From contig VUYV01000008.1 in NCBI GenBank assembly GCA_008711295.1, forward strand, positions 2,333,000-2,396,999: a DNA stretch of 64,000 bases, in the 5' to 3' direction. The notes beneath the pieces are model-generated. The model ran no database searches, was not told where the DNA came from, and was given only the letters and a program-made list of their open reading frames with translations. The translations under genes were made by a program, and so were the position numbers. The number at the start of each line of letters is the position of its first letter. Position 1 is the stretch's first letter. This document shows, piece after piece, positions 10,610 to 24,026 of this stretch. The DNA is from Anarhynchus alexandrinus (taxonomy: Eukaryota; Chordata; Aves; Charadriiformes; Charadriidae).

Positions 10610-13600
10610 CTAGTTTCCTCGGAAAGCGCTCTGTGCGGCTGAGGAGGCCGCCCCGGCGGCTGCGTTCTGGAAGCCCCTGTTGGTGAGGATGCCTTGGGAA
10701 AACTCTTCCTGGGCCCTTTGGAAACTGGCTCCCGTGCGCCGATACAGGGAATGCACCTGGGAAACAGAAAGAGAGAGGGGGGGGGGAATAAAATTAAAAT
10801 AAATCAGCAGGCAATTGTGGGTTTGCGGTGCACACCTCGCTTTTCCTTGGCCTGGCCATGAACCAGCTCTCTTGGCAGCTAGAGAGGACGGGCTGGAGCC
10901 ACTGGCTCCATCTCTCCCGGCATGTGATGCTGCAGATTTCAGGAGACCCTAATTTGTTGTAAAACGTGGAGCTCTCGGCAAAAGGGTGGGTCCGATGACC
11001 AAAAACTCCTCTCCCCGCACTGTGATGGTATGGAGACTTCACCCCTGCATTCACAGACACTTGCAGGGCAGGAGCTGAAGGTACCTGCGACTACGAGCAT
11101 CAGGTATTTCCTTCAAGATACAACTTAGGAGAAATGGAGGAGGAAGCAACAGGAACAGGACCAGTTCCATCTGTCCTCGCCTTCCCCAAAGCTACATCAC
11201 TGCTGTTAATTGCAGGAACGCAATCTTTGCGCTGTCAATCAGGAGGGCTTGTGTTTGAGAGGCAGCGGAAAGGCCCTCGTTTGGATCCCATCAGGCTTCG
11301 AGAAGTCCCACAGCGTTGCAGTAGCAGTGATTGGAAAGCACTGCACACCTCAACAAAACAACTTCCTTCTCTGCTCAGCCAACTCCGGGCAGACTCAAGC
11401 TAAAAGGGAGGCGCAAGAAGTTGGATGTCCATGTTTTGATGAGGGTGACATTTGGGACCTCGCTGGCCATCTTCTCCGGCCAGCAGCCAACGCAGCAAGC
11501 TTTTCCACACCCTCCTTTATCCCAATATGTGTTTGAGGCCCTTCACGTGCACGGTGCGTGCCCTCCCGAAGTATCTGTGCCTCTTTGTGCCCTCCCCTAA
11601 GCAAGTTCCCGCTTTTGCAAGTGTTCCAGCGACTTGGCATCGATGCAGGAAGCACAAGCAAAACCTCTTTCATTAAAACTCTTGACCTGACAGTGCCCCG
11701 ATGACGTCTTCAAAAGCAAGCTAATCCCCACAAACAGAGGAGAGGAGGTGGCAACCCCCAAGGACACCCTGGGAGCAGCCTGACCTGCGGATCTGCAATT
11801 CCACCGAGACCTCGCCTTGCCTCCGAGCCACTCACCTGCTTCAGGAGGAAGAGCGAGAGAACCGCGCAGAGCGTGAAGAATCCTGCCACCACCATCATGA
11901 TAACAGCCACGGCCAGGTTCCCGTGCAGCTCAGACAGCGCCGCGATCCACCCGCTGCGGGAGAGAGGAGAGCAAGGTGAGCACGGCGAGCATGATGAGCA
12001 TTCCACTGAGGGTGAGGTGGGAGAAGAGGCACCGACGGTTGCACAAGGGCCTTTGAGGGACGGTTACGGGGAAGAGCAAACCCAAACCTAACGGCTGTGT
12101 TAACAGGGATGCAGAGCTCACCCAGGCACTCACTTTTGGGGCCAGGGTTTCCACTATCACTTTTAGAAGCACTACAGAAGAGAATCGTGCTCACCCCACC
12201 CATGTTACAGTCCTGGCCCCTGGACCATCCCCCCTTAGGCATCGTCATAAATGGAGTCACGTCCATGAACACCTTCTCGAAACTCAGCCAAGCAGTGTAA
12301 AGACAGGCTGGTACATCTAAATTGGAAGAGGTCAGCCGGCAGATCTGGAGCCTAGACCTCTGTGTCACCATGACAGCTCTGCGTGGCCAGGGATGTAAGC
12401 GTTGGGAGGGGGAGGAAGAGTAAGGAAGGGATGAAGTTAGAGCTACACAAAGGAGGAAACTGGCAGCTGTTGAAGGGAAGGGGCAGGAAGGAGTTATCAG
12501 TGCTGGGGGTGAAAATACCACGATGCCTCACTCAAAACACCCTCCTGGGTGCTGGAGGAAGGAATCTTTCCAACTGCTAAACCAAGAAAGCCATGTGCCA
12601 CCAGGAGAGAGGGAATCAAGTGAGCCAAACCGCCCCACTTGACATGCCGCACAACTTCTTGCTGGTTACGAGGAAGCGGAAAGGCACGCCATGCACTACA
12701 GCCAAAAATAAAACGCGGCTGTCTGGCTCGAGGAAATGCAGCAGAAAGCTCAACGCACGCTCTCCAAAGCCAGCCTAAAAACGGAGTGCCCCCTCCCTGT
12801 CCCCCATGACTAAGGCAGCGCCAGCTCGCAGGGGAGGGAGCACGAGGACAGCTTTGCCCATGAGCCGTTCCGCAGGCAGCGGGCAAAAATAGACAGCAGT
12901 TTCACAGCGCTCATCACCTGAAGGCTCCCCCTCAGGAGAAAAACCACTAGCTCTTAACCTTTTCACTGTTCGCAGTAATTCGGGAATCTGATCGGCAGCC
13001 AACACAGCAAGGCGAAAAAGAAAGCCGGTGCTTTCGCTGCAGGGGGGCAACTGCTGACAAAGAGGCCTGCTGGACCCACTCCAGAACCCCAGATTCACCC
13101 TCCTGAGGATAAAGGGTGAGGATAAAACCCTCTCTGCTTATTTTTTTGAAGCACAGCCCACCGGCAACACATTCAAGCGAAATTCAGGAAGAATTTGGGG
13201 ACAAAATCAGGCTGTTAGCAGCAGTATTGAGTTACCCAGTACCCGGACTCTGGGATCAAAGATCCGTCACCCCCACGCTACAGCCTCCATCAGGGAGGAC
13301 TCAATTTTAAGGCAGATGCGGTCAACATTAGAGGCTCAGCATCAAGAAGGGGTAAGTATTATATTTATTAAGTGAGGGGGGAGTGAGCAGAGGAGGCTGT
13401 GGGAGATTTCACACGCTCCTCTCAGCGCTGGCTCACAGCAGTCGGTACACGCCTTTGGTGGGACAAGGACGGGAAGAGCGGAAGAGAGAAGCAGCCCAGC
13501 TGGGACCTGCCAAAGCTGTGCACCAGGTGAGAGAGGAAAACCACGGGAGAAAGAACAAGCAGCTGTCAGAAACCCACCCCAAAGCTTCTGACAGTCACAA

Positions 13601-16600
13601 CCCTGGTGAGAAAAAGCATCCGTGTAAGGGCTGCAACCTGCCAGCCCGTGAAGCCAAGCTTACCTGTCTCCCCAGCCAGGAATGCCGACAGCCTGGATGA
13701 TGTAAATTGCTATTTGGCAGAAGAAGATGAAAAAGAAGACGAAGAAGCTGAAGGAGCTGTCAGACCTGCAGGAGAGATGGCAGCAGGAGTGAAACCCAAG
13801 GACACGATCCCTGCACATACTCCCTTCTCTAAAAGGAGGGAAACATTTTCAGTGAACTCCTTTCTCCAGGAGAAAGTTGCTAAGGGGAGATGATTTCAAG
13901 AGGAACTTGTGCAGCAACGCAACTTATAACACGTTCACTGTGTATCGCAAAACCACCGCTCTGCCTAGTGCAAGATGGGGTGAAGGCAGCTTCTTTAATG
14001 CATGCAGCGTGCTCAGCACATTAACGTACCAAACAGTTTCTCAGAAATCAATTAAAAAAAAAGTAGGACCCTGCGACTGGTTAGGCTTGGATTGCAAGAT
14101 GAAAAAGGATCACCACAATCAAGTTCTATCAGATACTTCTAATATGTGGGTTTGATCTATTTAACAACGCAAAGAGCTGGAAAAATCCTGCAGGCAATAT
14201 ATGATCGGAACAGATAAACCCAAAACTCCTCCCACTAAAAGCTCCATCCCCATAACAGAGGGAAATGGTACTTGCCTGAAAGCCTTGTAAATTGGTCGGT
14301 ACCAACAGAGAAAGGCACAAGGGGTGAATAAAACAAACCACAGGATCGAGAGACCAAAGTCTACTCCTCTCTGCATATCAACTGTGAACCACGCCAGGCA
14401 AGCGAGCAGGTTTAGGAGTAGGGTAATTGAATGCACTGTTCAGGATGGGAGAGAGAGGGAGAGAAGAAACATCAGTCAGTTCTTGGAAAACTCTGAAGTG
14501 TCCCCAAACATCCCTAATCCCTCACTGAACACGTGGAGCTCTGCAGAAATTAAGGAGACTTTGGGCCATCTAATTTCCTTCCCTCCCTCGAAAGGAAAAC
14601 GGAGCTTAACTTAAGAACCTCATCCGATCCTGCTGCTTACAACCAAATCTTAAATCTTTGCAGAGCACCAAAACTGATGAATACAGTTGAGACTGTTTTG
14701 CACCCGGATCCCTGAACCGCGATATCCGTTGTCTTTCAGAGCCTCAGGAGAGTTGTTAAAGTCTCCATTAAACAACAATCAAAATTCTGTCACGAATGAG
14801 CTAGTCCCAAAGCATAAACTTGGAGTCCTTTACATCTGCCTTCATAAAAAAGGAAGAGAGACATTATTTTACCCTTGTAGATAACACCTACAGAATTTAC
14901 TGTAGGTCAAAGCTCAGCATTTGATAGAGAATCTTCCTAGGAAGAGTTTTTATTGCAGTTCAAGCTATTACTTACACATCCACAAGTAATACAGCATCTT
15001 GCATATCCGCTGGTAGTCAGCTGGGATGTCTGCAGAAAAATCCTGATAAAAACACGGCTTGATGGGACACTTCTTGGGAAGGGGCGGCCAGTTGTTTTGC
15101 CGCGCTGTGGAAAGGAGAAAGGAGCAGTTCTTCACTCCCTCTTCTCTCACTGAAAGACTAATTCGCGCGCCGTAATTTGCAAGTAGCCGTTCATATATTA
15201 TACTGACACTAAAACCCTGGAAGAGGTTCATGAATAGCTAGGTTTGAGCGGGCAGCACAGCAGGGATGTGTTAACTCTGCTGGCAGCGCTGAGGCAGGTC
15301 AGCCTGGTTTGAGGGCTTTCCTCTCTGGGAGGCAGAATTCCCCTGCAACAGCCAAAGGGCCATCACAACCATCGCCACTCGGCACTACAAGTCCGCATTC
15401 AGTCATTTAAAACCAAGATTAGGGGAAAATATTGTTTTGCTGCGGTTAAGAGAGCCTCAAGACTGAAAAAAAGCTTTACTGCTCTCAGTGAAAAGCCTTA
15501 ACGTGGCAGCATCACACTAGAGCTCGGACACAGATGTGTAACTGGTCTTTGAAGACCTTAACGTGGCTAAGCGCTGATGCTGAAAACGCGCTCGAGGGCA
15601 GCGACCCACCAGAGCTGGTCTCCAGCATCTCATCTCTGAGCTCGTTTCCCACCTTGTAAGTTATGGGATAACAGGTCCAGTGCCAAGAGGGTTGCCGCAG
15701 CGGTGAAGGACTAGAAGAAAGACCCATGGCTCATAAAAAAAAAAGCTGCGTACACTTGGACAGGCTGAGCCTTCACCAAATTCTCACAAACCAAGCGACC
15801 CAGGCTTCCCTGGGCATCAAAATTCTTGCAGGAAGCAGTACTCACTATTAATGCTGGCTGCGTTACTCTGCAATTCCCTTTCCTTCTTCTCCAACTCAGC
15901 TGCCTTCCTCTCTAGTTCTGCCTGCTGCTGAAGCAGCCCAGCCTGCGCTGCCGCAGCCACAGCCTAAAGAAGGGGGAGAAAAAGGTAAGTCCTTCCCTAA
16001 ACAAGGCAGTGGCAACACCACCAGCAAACACACCAGATGCCAAACTGGAACGGAAGCAATGGCAATTCAATAGCGAGGGTTGAGGACAATTTGAAAGCTG
16101 AATACCCGTGGCTGATCTGAAACATCTTGAGGCTTTCTGCTTTACCTGCTGCAGGACAAAAATCAAGATCAATGCAGAACTCCGCCCAGACATTCCTCTC
16201 CTATACCATAGGAAGATAGGGCTGCAAGAGCCCTCAAGAAGCTATCCAGTCTGTTGCCCATTCTCTATGCCCTTCCCGTTCAGCAGAGCTATGCTTTTCT
16301 TGCAGCTCCTTCTGCCTCCCAGTTTGCCACACCGCTCTAAGTGCTCTTACAACAGAGCAGAGAGCAGGACTTCGGAATTCACCAGCTAGGGGAGGAGGTT
16401 CAAAGGAAAGGCAAGGCAGACATCTACCACACCTCTTAAGCATCTCTTCTCCCTGTTTTCTATTCTGAGAACTGCTTCCTTCTCCTAGCAGTCTCGGCTT
16501 CTCTGCTCTTTGGATGAGGTGGTCCTGGCCATCAGGTACTTGCCAGCTGGTCTAAGCAGTGGCTGCAATGTATAGCTAGACTGCATTTATGCTCCTGGAA

Positions 16601-17793
16601 CCGAGCATGTCTGACCAGTCACCAGAACTAAGCTAAAAGCACTAGCAGGATACGTTTCAGTGTTTACAGAGGGAAGCCAGAGCAAACAGAGAACAAGACA
16701 AAGTGAGCTCTGCCACCAGAGGGACAGGGAAATGGCACAAAAAGAATTGCCTGTATGTATTCCCTATAGAGATCCGCTTCACAAGGCGGGGACAAACGCA
16801 AGTTTAAAAGATCACCTGCAGCTTCCCACACCCAACCCCAGAGAATCCTGTTCCCCTCCTATTCCCACGTGCCTCCAGAGGCCCCCAGGAGCTCCCTGAC
16901 GCTCTCCAGCCCGGCTCTGTGGGAAGGCAGCAGCCAGGGGTTGCCATACCTGGGGAGTGGGCTCTACCGATGTCTGCAGAACAGCAGGCTGTGAGTGGCC
17001 GGAGGGCTGCGTGGCTGGTGTCGTCCGTGCTGCATTTGTCTGCAGGTAAATCACAAGCAACAAGGCAAAAAACATTACATACAGCTTCTTCTAGCCAAGA
17101 ATAGTTCAAGTTTTAGCACTACTAAACCAGAAAGCACTAGCAGGAAGCAACTCCGCATTTTCAAAAGTTTGTTAGTTCCTTAACACACCGGGGGAGTGGC
17201 ACATGAGGATGACAGGTATTAGGCAAAGGAGAAACAAAGAAGGATTTTGATCAGTTATTTAAACCACAAATATTGCTTTACCCTGGTTTCCTGTTCTCCT
17301 TTTCCCATCTCACACGCGGCAGCAGCCAGGAAATAAGGATGAAGTTCTTGCAGCGATCCATCAATGGTATCGCCGCAGCAGTTCAGCTCCCAACCCAGAG
17401 ACCAAATAAATATTGATGTGTCCTGCCACAAAACATCTTCCCCTTCACACTTCATATGGCTTTCCTGTGAGCCAGCAGGGAGTTTGAGAGAAGCTGTTCC
17501 ATGCGAGCGGAGAGCTCCAGCTGGGAGTTTATTAGTGCTCCGGCGTAGGAGCAGTTGCTTGCAGCTTGCCACGCACGCAATGAACTACTGCCCATGGGGA
17601 AATCAGCTGCGAACGCCTCACTCTATTTCCTTTAAGCAGCACCTGCCAGGAGACCTTCTACACTGCTAAAACCGCCACCGAGATACTCAGTGCAAAGATA
17701 CATGGCACGTACCAGCTGGGAGCTCTCAGAAAAGGGGTTGAATTCATCCAAGCCACTTTGGCTAGTGTTTGTGAGCTGTGTCACCGAGGGATC
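10610..17793 (-). CDS. SCAMP2: Secretory carrier membrane protein 2, first coding exon missing
   Basis: SCAMP2 is a four-pass membrane protein of recycling and secretory vesicles that acts in regulated exocytosis. Visible coding exons (5' to 3'): 17793-17713, 17039-16950, 15963-15846, 15104-14976, 14435-14276, 13765-13664, 11953-11836, 10756-10610; all phases agree and give 314 residues before TAG. The first visible exon starts DPSVTQLTN and holds an NPF motif ([10 protein letters not shown]) for EH-domain binding. Next come a Pro/Thr/Gln-rich exon, a coiled-coil exon ([17 protein letters not shown]), the cytosolic [18 protein letters not shown] exon, and the transmembrane exons with the SCAMP E-peptide [18 protein letters not shown], and [15 protein letters not shown]. 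The tail ends AFRGN, close to AFQGN in mammals. The intron after 14276 has a GC donor (CAG|GCAAGT). The expected exon of about 19 residues (an MSAFD...NPFQ type start) was not found; it may lie in the gap near 23985. Confidence 0.94.
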
Positions 17794-20700
17794 CTGAAAG
17801 GAGAGAGAGCAAAGACAAATCAGCATTGGACACAGGTCATCATTAGCTTATACGTTACCCACGCCGCCTGCCTTCCATTCACTTGTTAACTAGGAACAGG
17901 ATGGGGCGAAACGCACCCCCGCCACAGACGGATGGCCTTGGCTGGCAATGAATTTAAATAACCAAGGAGATGACGATCAGCAAGGCAAGATTTGTGGGCA
18001 GAAGTAACCTCCTATTCAGCCAAGAGGTATATTTGAAGAACTACAACAAACTTTTGGCACAGGAGCCCTTTCTGCAGATTACCACGGCTTACCTACAGCG
18101 AGTTATTCCTAATTTCCAGAGACTCAAAGCGGGACACAGATTCATCTGCCTGTGGTCAGAGAGCGGCCAGACACCCAGGACCACCTCCCAAACCCCACTT
18201 GCACCACAAAGTGAGCAAGAATCCACACAGCACAGCAGACCCTCACAAAATGAGCTTCCAGGTACAACTAGTCCTGGCGGACAGGTGCCAGCTGCCACCC
18301 AGGGCATTCGGGCCAGCAAGCTAAAATGCCAGCGAACGCTCCGAAAAGGCAAAACCCCCAGGAAAGCTGAGTTGGAAGTGTGACACCAATCACTTTTGAA
18401 GGTTTTAATTCTGCCGGCATAACAGCTGCATTCACCTGCACTCGCAGCACCTCCTACTTGTCTCCATCAAGAAACAGACTCCTCAGCACCTCTGCCAAAA
18501 ACGCCTGTCTTCCCTCACCTTGCTATTTTTGCTCCTTTTATACACACTACTTCCCATAAAAGATTCCTCTTTAATAACCAGACTTGGACCTCTGGAGTGT
18601 TTCTCCCCCCAGTTAATAGAGAAACAAGGTACTTTTTGAACTCTGAAATCCTACTGCGAGAACAGCCTGGCAACCTGATAGCTGGGTGTGGGTTAAAAAA
18701 ATTAATAAACAAGAGAGTGGATTTTTCTCCCTTCCTCCCCCAGCAACTCGTGTCTCGAGATCAGTCATTTTAATTTTGTGGTTAATGGGGTGAGAAGCAA
18801 TTGAGGCTGTGACAATGTAAGAGCGAGCAATCGAGGTGTACAGAGGCTGACCGAGTCCACGCGATGCAGAAAAAGTCATTTGGCGTGTCTGCAACCCGTC
18901 GGAGCCATTCCTCGGGGTTTGAGCGCAGCCTTCTGCCGAACAAGATGCATACAGAACAGTTAATGAGTAACCTCACACATCTCCTCGATAGCAGGCACTC
19001 CCTACGCAACAGGTTGCACTAGTTTATGAATCACCCCAGGGGCTGAGGGATCTCAGATGATGTTTCGGCTGCTGCTTGATGAAGTACAACTCCCCGACCA
19101 GGCAAGGCTGTTAAAAAAAAAAAAACAACCAACTGGGGAGCACCAGCAGAACTGCCACGCTGGAAATAAGGGCTGCAAGAAGTCAAGGCAGAGGTTTTAT
19201 TTCACTACTTACTCCTCTGGAGGCTTTAGCTTAACCAGTTTTGCAGACGCACGGGCTGTCAACACAAGCTTACGAGTCAGTTAACGCATGATAGCTACTG
19301 TGTGCTAGCACGATACCCTTTAATCCAGACCAGGCAAGGTCCCAGCCTGACTAAAGTCCAGCAGAAGACGAACGCACAAGGAAGAGAAACTCCCTTAATT
19401 GTACGGGAAGAAGAAAGCAACGGCTGCGTAACCATCTGAAGGAGTCTGAATGGTCAGGCTGGGAGGAAAGTGCTTGGAAATAAGGAGAAACACCAGAATA
19501 CTTAGGCAAAGCACATGTTTTTCTTCCCGTTGCTGCTCTCCACTCAAAAAGAAAGCCCCCGAATTAAGTGGAGGCTCACCAGCGCAGCACTGCTATCGAA
19601 AGGGAAGCAGGGCAGGGAGAGCAGCATCACTGTTTCACTACTTCCAGCTGCAGAACAGCTTGCTTTCAAAGGGAGACAACCTCTCATCTCCTTGCATAGC
19701 TTAAAAAAAAATAAAATTAATTAATTAGGCAGTACAGCCAAGGCAAGGCAGCTCAGCTTAACTTGCTCGCTATTGTGCAAGCATGTTCTAAAATAGATAT
19801 ACAAAGAGCAGGGAACTTGCAACAAAGCTGAAGTGTGTTTGGACATGTGTCTTTGTGTCCCGGATAGGGCAGGAAGGAAAAGAGCCACTGTGAAACAGAG
19901 GGTGATATAAAGGCATCAGCTTCCGCAAGCCCGGACGACACAGCGTGAAGGATGAGAGAGCACGAGAAACGCAGAGGAGATGAATGAGAATTTGCCCCAC
20001 GAGCTTCACATTTTACAGTTATTTTCTGCGAGCTACAGACTAGAAGACAGTTGACCCTCTTGAAACAAGCAAAGGCCTGACTCTTTATGCTGCAAAATGG
20101 GGAAATGGGGACTTAATTCAGCCACTGAACCACTTTCAAGCCATGTTATCCCACTGTCCCTCCTCCAAGGAGGTAACGGCACTCTCCTCTCTGCTCCAAA
20201 GGCCCCATGTGCCTTTCCTTTCAGGGGGTTTAGCTGTTAGGATCCCCACTTAAACTCAAGCAATTCTCGTTTCCTGCTTCAGAGCTAAGGAAGAGCCTGA
20301 GCACCCGAACCTCTCGTAATTCTCCAGCTATTCCGCTTGATTTAATAAGTACGGCCAGCCACAAACCTCGTGCTCACAAGTCAATTACCAGATTGATCTG
20401 CAGAATGCCGGCGAGCAGATGCCCCACTTGTGACCCTCCCTACCATCGCTTCCACCAGCGGTAGGGATACACGGTGCCGTTTTTCATGACTTCAAATGCC
20501 CCAGCGCAGAATAATTTTGTGTTTGGACCAAATCGCCCTGACATCAAGATTCAAACTGTTTCCAAACACAGCGTTTAATGCGAATACGAAGCTTCTGGTC
20601 GCACTGTGCTGGCTGACGGAGCTGCTAAAAGGGTTTGATACAACAGCTTTGCGCAAGAAATTATATTCTTCCATTTCTCTCTGTTCCCACAGGTTAGAAA

Positions 20701-22900
20701 AGAAGAAAGAAAGAAGAAGAAACAAAACAAAGAAACAAAACAAAACAAGATGCCTCTCTAGAGGAGACCAAGGCAAGAGATCTCAAACGAGAATCACCAG
20801 GAACTTAACACGGTTGTCTAAATGTCACGGTAACTGCCCCAAATATCACCAGTCCTGCAGTCTGCCACCAGCACAAGACCTCACAGCACTGCCACTGCCT
20901 TGAAGACACATTGAGATGTCTCTCGATGGATTTTATTATCAGTATCTCTAAAGAGGATGGAAGTTTCCAGCCCCGTCTGAGGCTTGCATCAAAGTTTTGG
21001 AAGTCGCTGCCACTTATAGCAGGTTACTGAGTAAACAAAGGCAGTTAATCATCTCTTGTTAACCAGTTAGAATAAGTCACAGAAAGAGAAGCCAGAGATA
21101 TTTTTAACGGGACCAAACCAGCTTATTTTAAACCAAGCTTATTGAACATCATGAACAAAGCCTCCTTAAAAGGCAAAGATCCCCAGTTATGTCAGTATTT
21201 GCAGAGTACGAAGCGCTATACCCTCAACGAGGAAAGACAACCCTGGTGCTCTGCCCAAGAGATACTCATCAGCGCAACAAGGCTGGGAGGGTGATGCTGC
21301 TTCTAGTCTTTCAGCAACATCTCCAGAGTGTGTGGAAGGGGATGTCAGCGCCTGCTGGGCAGGCAAACTGTCCCCCCAGCCCTGCACAGCACCAAACCAG
21401 CACATGGATCCCAACCCCGGCAGGGAACAGGCTCATTTCATCAGATTAACTAGACTGGGGCAGCGCCGTCCTACATCATGAGATGCCATTTTCAAATGAG
21501 AGAGACAGGGCTTCGAGGCTCCGGGCAGCAGCAGTCGGAGATTCCTCACATCCAGCTGCTGATAACTGGGGGAATTTTTCTTTTTTTTTTAAAAAAAAGA
21601 AAAAGTGACAAAAGTGAACACAAAACCTCACACTCCCCAAAGGAGGATATAAAACCTGCCACAAAGACCAGCTGTAGCTGCAAAGAGCCATCAGATAACC
21701 GCATGGGCAACCGTGGTGCCTCATACTTTTGTCCTCATTAAAAAGTAAGCCTGACATCAGCGTTGCCTGTTGTAAATTGCGTCCAATCTTTTTTTGTTTA
21801 AAGAGTGAGTAAAGTGCGAGCACGGCCCTGTTCAGTCAGATACAGGAGCAGCTATAATGCACATGAAGCAACAGAATATTTACTTCCTCAGTGCCGAAGC
21901 AATAAATCCCTCCAGGAACAGTGACTGTGCATGTAAGCCACCCTATATTCCCCCCCATGGAAGGAATATTACAGGAACATGGTCATCCAAACCCTTCCCA
22001 ATACAAATAAGAGTGTGTTAAAGTGACGGTGAGGGAGAGAGAAGATTTTTTTTCCTTCCGATTTCACTTTGATTCCTCAAAACACTCAGCCCCATCACCA
22101 AACAGTTTCACTTTGGCTTGGCCACGAAATCAGCGGTCAGGAAATCACCCCTTCCTGCAGATTACGTCCCAACCAAACAGCAAAGGTAAAGCAGCATCTG
22201 CAGCTGCTCACTGACGACAGTCAGGTCCGAGAGGCCGTTCCCAGGCCAACTCCCTGCGTAAATGACCCCGCATTTCAGAGCACGGAGGTTAATTCCATAG
22301 AGGAGAAACTCAGTGAAAGGAGAAAAAGTCTCCACGATCCTCCAAGGCTTTGGTCCCCAAAAACCACAGCCATATTTGCCTTATAGGCTCAGTTTTAAGA
22401 GCTGATGCTACAGCACGTTAAAAACAAACCCTAAAGAGACCCAGCAGGTGGTTAGACCACCATGTAGCACAGCCAAGAGATTATTTTTAATATCTCAACA
22501 ACTTAAGCATCTGCAACCATTTCGGCATCCTCCAAGGCAGGGGCAGCCCACTGGCGCAGAACGCCCCTCCCCAAAGCCTAGAAAGATGGGGGTCAACTGG
22601 GACTCGAAGCACAGGACAACAGGAGACCCCCTCCTTAAAAGGGGAAAGGGAGAAATGGGGGCTTCAATCAAGCGAGGGTAGGAAGGGCTCCCAGTGCCAG
22701 TGGGCAGAGCTGGGGTGGACCCCAGCTGGGGTACACTGTCCCTGGGTGACCCCCGGGGGGCTGTGGAGGGGGAGCAGGGACCCCCAGGGCTGGTGGGCAC
22801 CTCCAGCCACGGACAGAGAGCAATAAGCGACATGGGGACAGGACGACCCCAGAGGGCTCGGGGGTCCTGGCCCTGCAGCATGGCCCTGGGGAGGGAGGGG
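17794..22900 (-). other. SCAMP2: SCAMP2 first intron (inferred), no gene seen
   Basis: AT-balanced, non-repetitive DNA upstream of the first visible SCAMP2 exon. I read it for the missing NPF-bearing first exon and found no convincing candidate with a donor in the right phase. A-rich runs occur near 19110 and 21580. No gene is supported here. Confidence 0.5.
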
Positions 22901-23041
22901 TGTTGCAGGGGGTGTCCAGGCCCCACAGTACAGCCCTAGAGGGGGAAGGGAGGGGGCCGGGGGGTGTCCAGACCCCACAACACGGCCCTAGGGGATGAAG
23001 AGAGGTGTCCTAGGGGGTGTCGAGGCCCCACAGCACGGTCC

Positions 23042-23575
23042 GGGGGGGGGGTGTCCCTGGGGGTGTCCAGGCCCCGCAGTACGGCCCTGGGGGAGGAAAG
23101 GGGGATCCCTGGGGGTGTCCAGGCCCCGCAGTACGGCCCTGGGGGAGGAAAGGGGGATCCCTGGGGGTGTCCAGGCCCCGCAGTACGGCCCTGGGGGAGG
23201 AAAGGGGGATCCCTGGGGGTGTCCAGGCCCCGCAGTACGGCCCTGGGGGAGGAAAGGGGGATCCCTGGGGGTGTCCAGGCCCCGCAGTACGGCCCTGGGG
23301 GAGGAAAGGGGGATCCCTGGGGGTGTCCAGGCCCCGCAGTACGGCCCTGGGGGAGGAAAGGGGGATCCCTGGGGGTGTCCAGGCCCCGCAGTACGGCCCT
23401 GGGGGAGGAAAGGGGGATCCCTGGGGGTGTCCAGGCCCCGCAGTACGGCCCTGGGGGAGGAAAGGGGGATCCCTGGGGGTGTCCAGGCCCCGCAGTACGG
23501 CCCTGGGGGAGGAAAGGGGGATCCCTGGGGGTGTCCAGGCCCCGCAGTACGGCCCTGGGGGAGGAAGAGGGGTGG
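23042..23575. repeat. 52-bp GC-rich minisatellite, ten near-identical copies
   Basis: The unit spans 52 bases (measured by the recurring ggatcc at 23103, 23155, 23207 and so on) and contains tgtccaggccccgcagtac and gggggaggaaagggggatcc. Ten copies of ccccgcagtacgg are counted; successive central copies look identical. Diverged half-copies extend left to about 22745 and right to about 23625. It lies in the interval between SCAMP2 and the MPI promoter. Since 52 is not a multiple of 3 and the unit contains no stop in any frame, long open frames appear on both strands. Confidence 0.95.
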
Positions 23576-23689
23576 CCGTGGGGGGGTGGAGGCCCCACCG
23601 CACGGTCCGGGGGGGGGGGGGCGCCTATAGAAGAACCTGTTGGGGGGAGAGGGGGAGGAGGCTCTGCAGGGGGTGACTCTATAGGGCCC

Positions 23690-23822
23690 ATAGCCCGTCC
23701 CCTATAGAATACCCCCTATAGAATGCTCCTTATAAAATATAACCTATAGAATATACTCTATAGAGTGCGCCCTATGGAATGTGCCCTATAGAATACATCC
23801 TATAGAATATCCCCTACAGACC
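23690..23822. repeat. Degenerate CCTATAGAAT short tandem repeat
   Basis: Eight or so imperfect copies of a 13-18 base unit around cctatagaata, for example at 23701, 23715, 23745, 23785 and 23800. It sits between the minisatellite and the CpG-rich region ahead of MPI. No function is apparent. Confidence 0.7.
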
Positions 23823-24026
23823 CCGCAGAGGTTCGCGCGGGCGCGCAGCCCCCACACTGCCTTCCCCTATGGCCGCTATAGGGTGCGCGTAGGGGCGCTG
23901 CCCCGCCCCCGCCCAGCCCAGCCCGGCCCGGGGGAGGCGGTGCCGGTGCCGCCGCCGCCACCGCCGCCGCGGGGCTCCGGCTCCNGGGGGGAGGAAGGGA
24001 CGGGGGGGGCGGTGGGCACTCCCGGG
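23823..24026. promoter_or_regulatory. CpG-rich promoter region, probably shared by MPI (+) and SCAMP2 (-)
   Basis: Very high GC and many CpGs (gttcgcgcgggcgcgcag at 23831-23848, cgccgccgccaccgccgccgc near 23950-23970), with a GC-box-like gccccgccccc near 23900. It is interrupted by an N at 23985. Head-to-head placement of SCAMP2 and MPI suggests a bidirectional promoter; this is inference, and the missing SCAMP2 exon 1 may lie in the gap. Confidence 0.5.

Noticed and set aside
17632..17712. Extension of the SCAMP2 exon downstream of SESSQL
   Set aside because: A GTACGT donor ends the exon after CAGCTG, and the next exon continues in matching phase; the read-through sequence has no family similarity.
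23042..23575. CRISPR-like regular array
   Set aside because: The units are contiguous with no unique spacers, and the genome is vertebrate; it is a minisatellite.
22936..23707. Long open frames of about 200-250 codons on both strands
   Set aside because: They are produced by the stop-free 52-bp repeat; the translation only cycles a 52-residue unit, and there is no splice or homology support.
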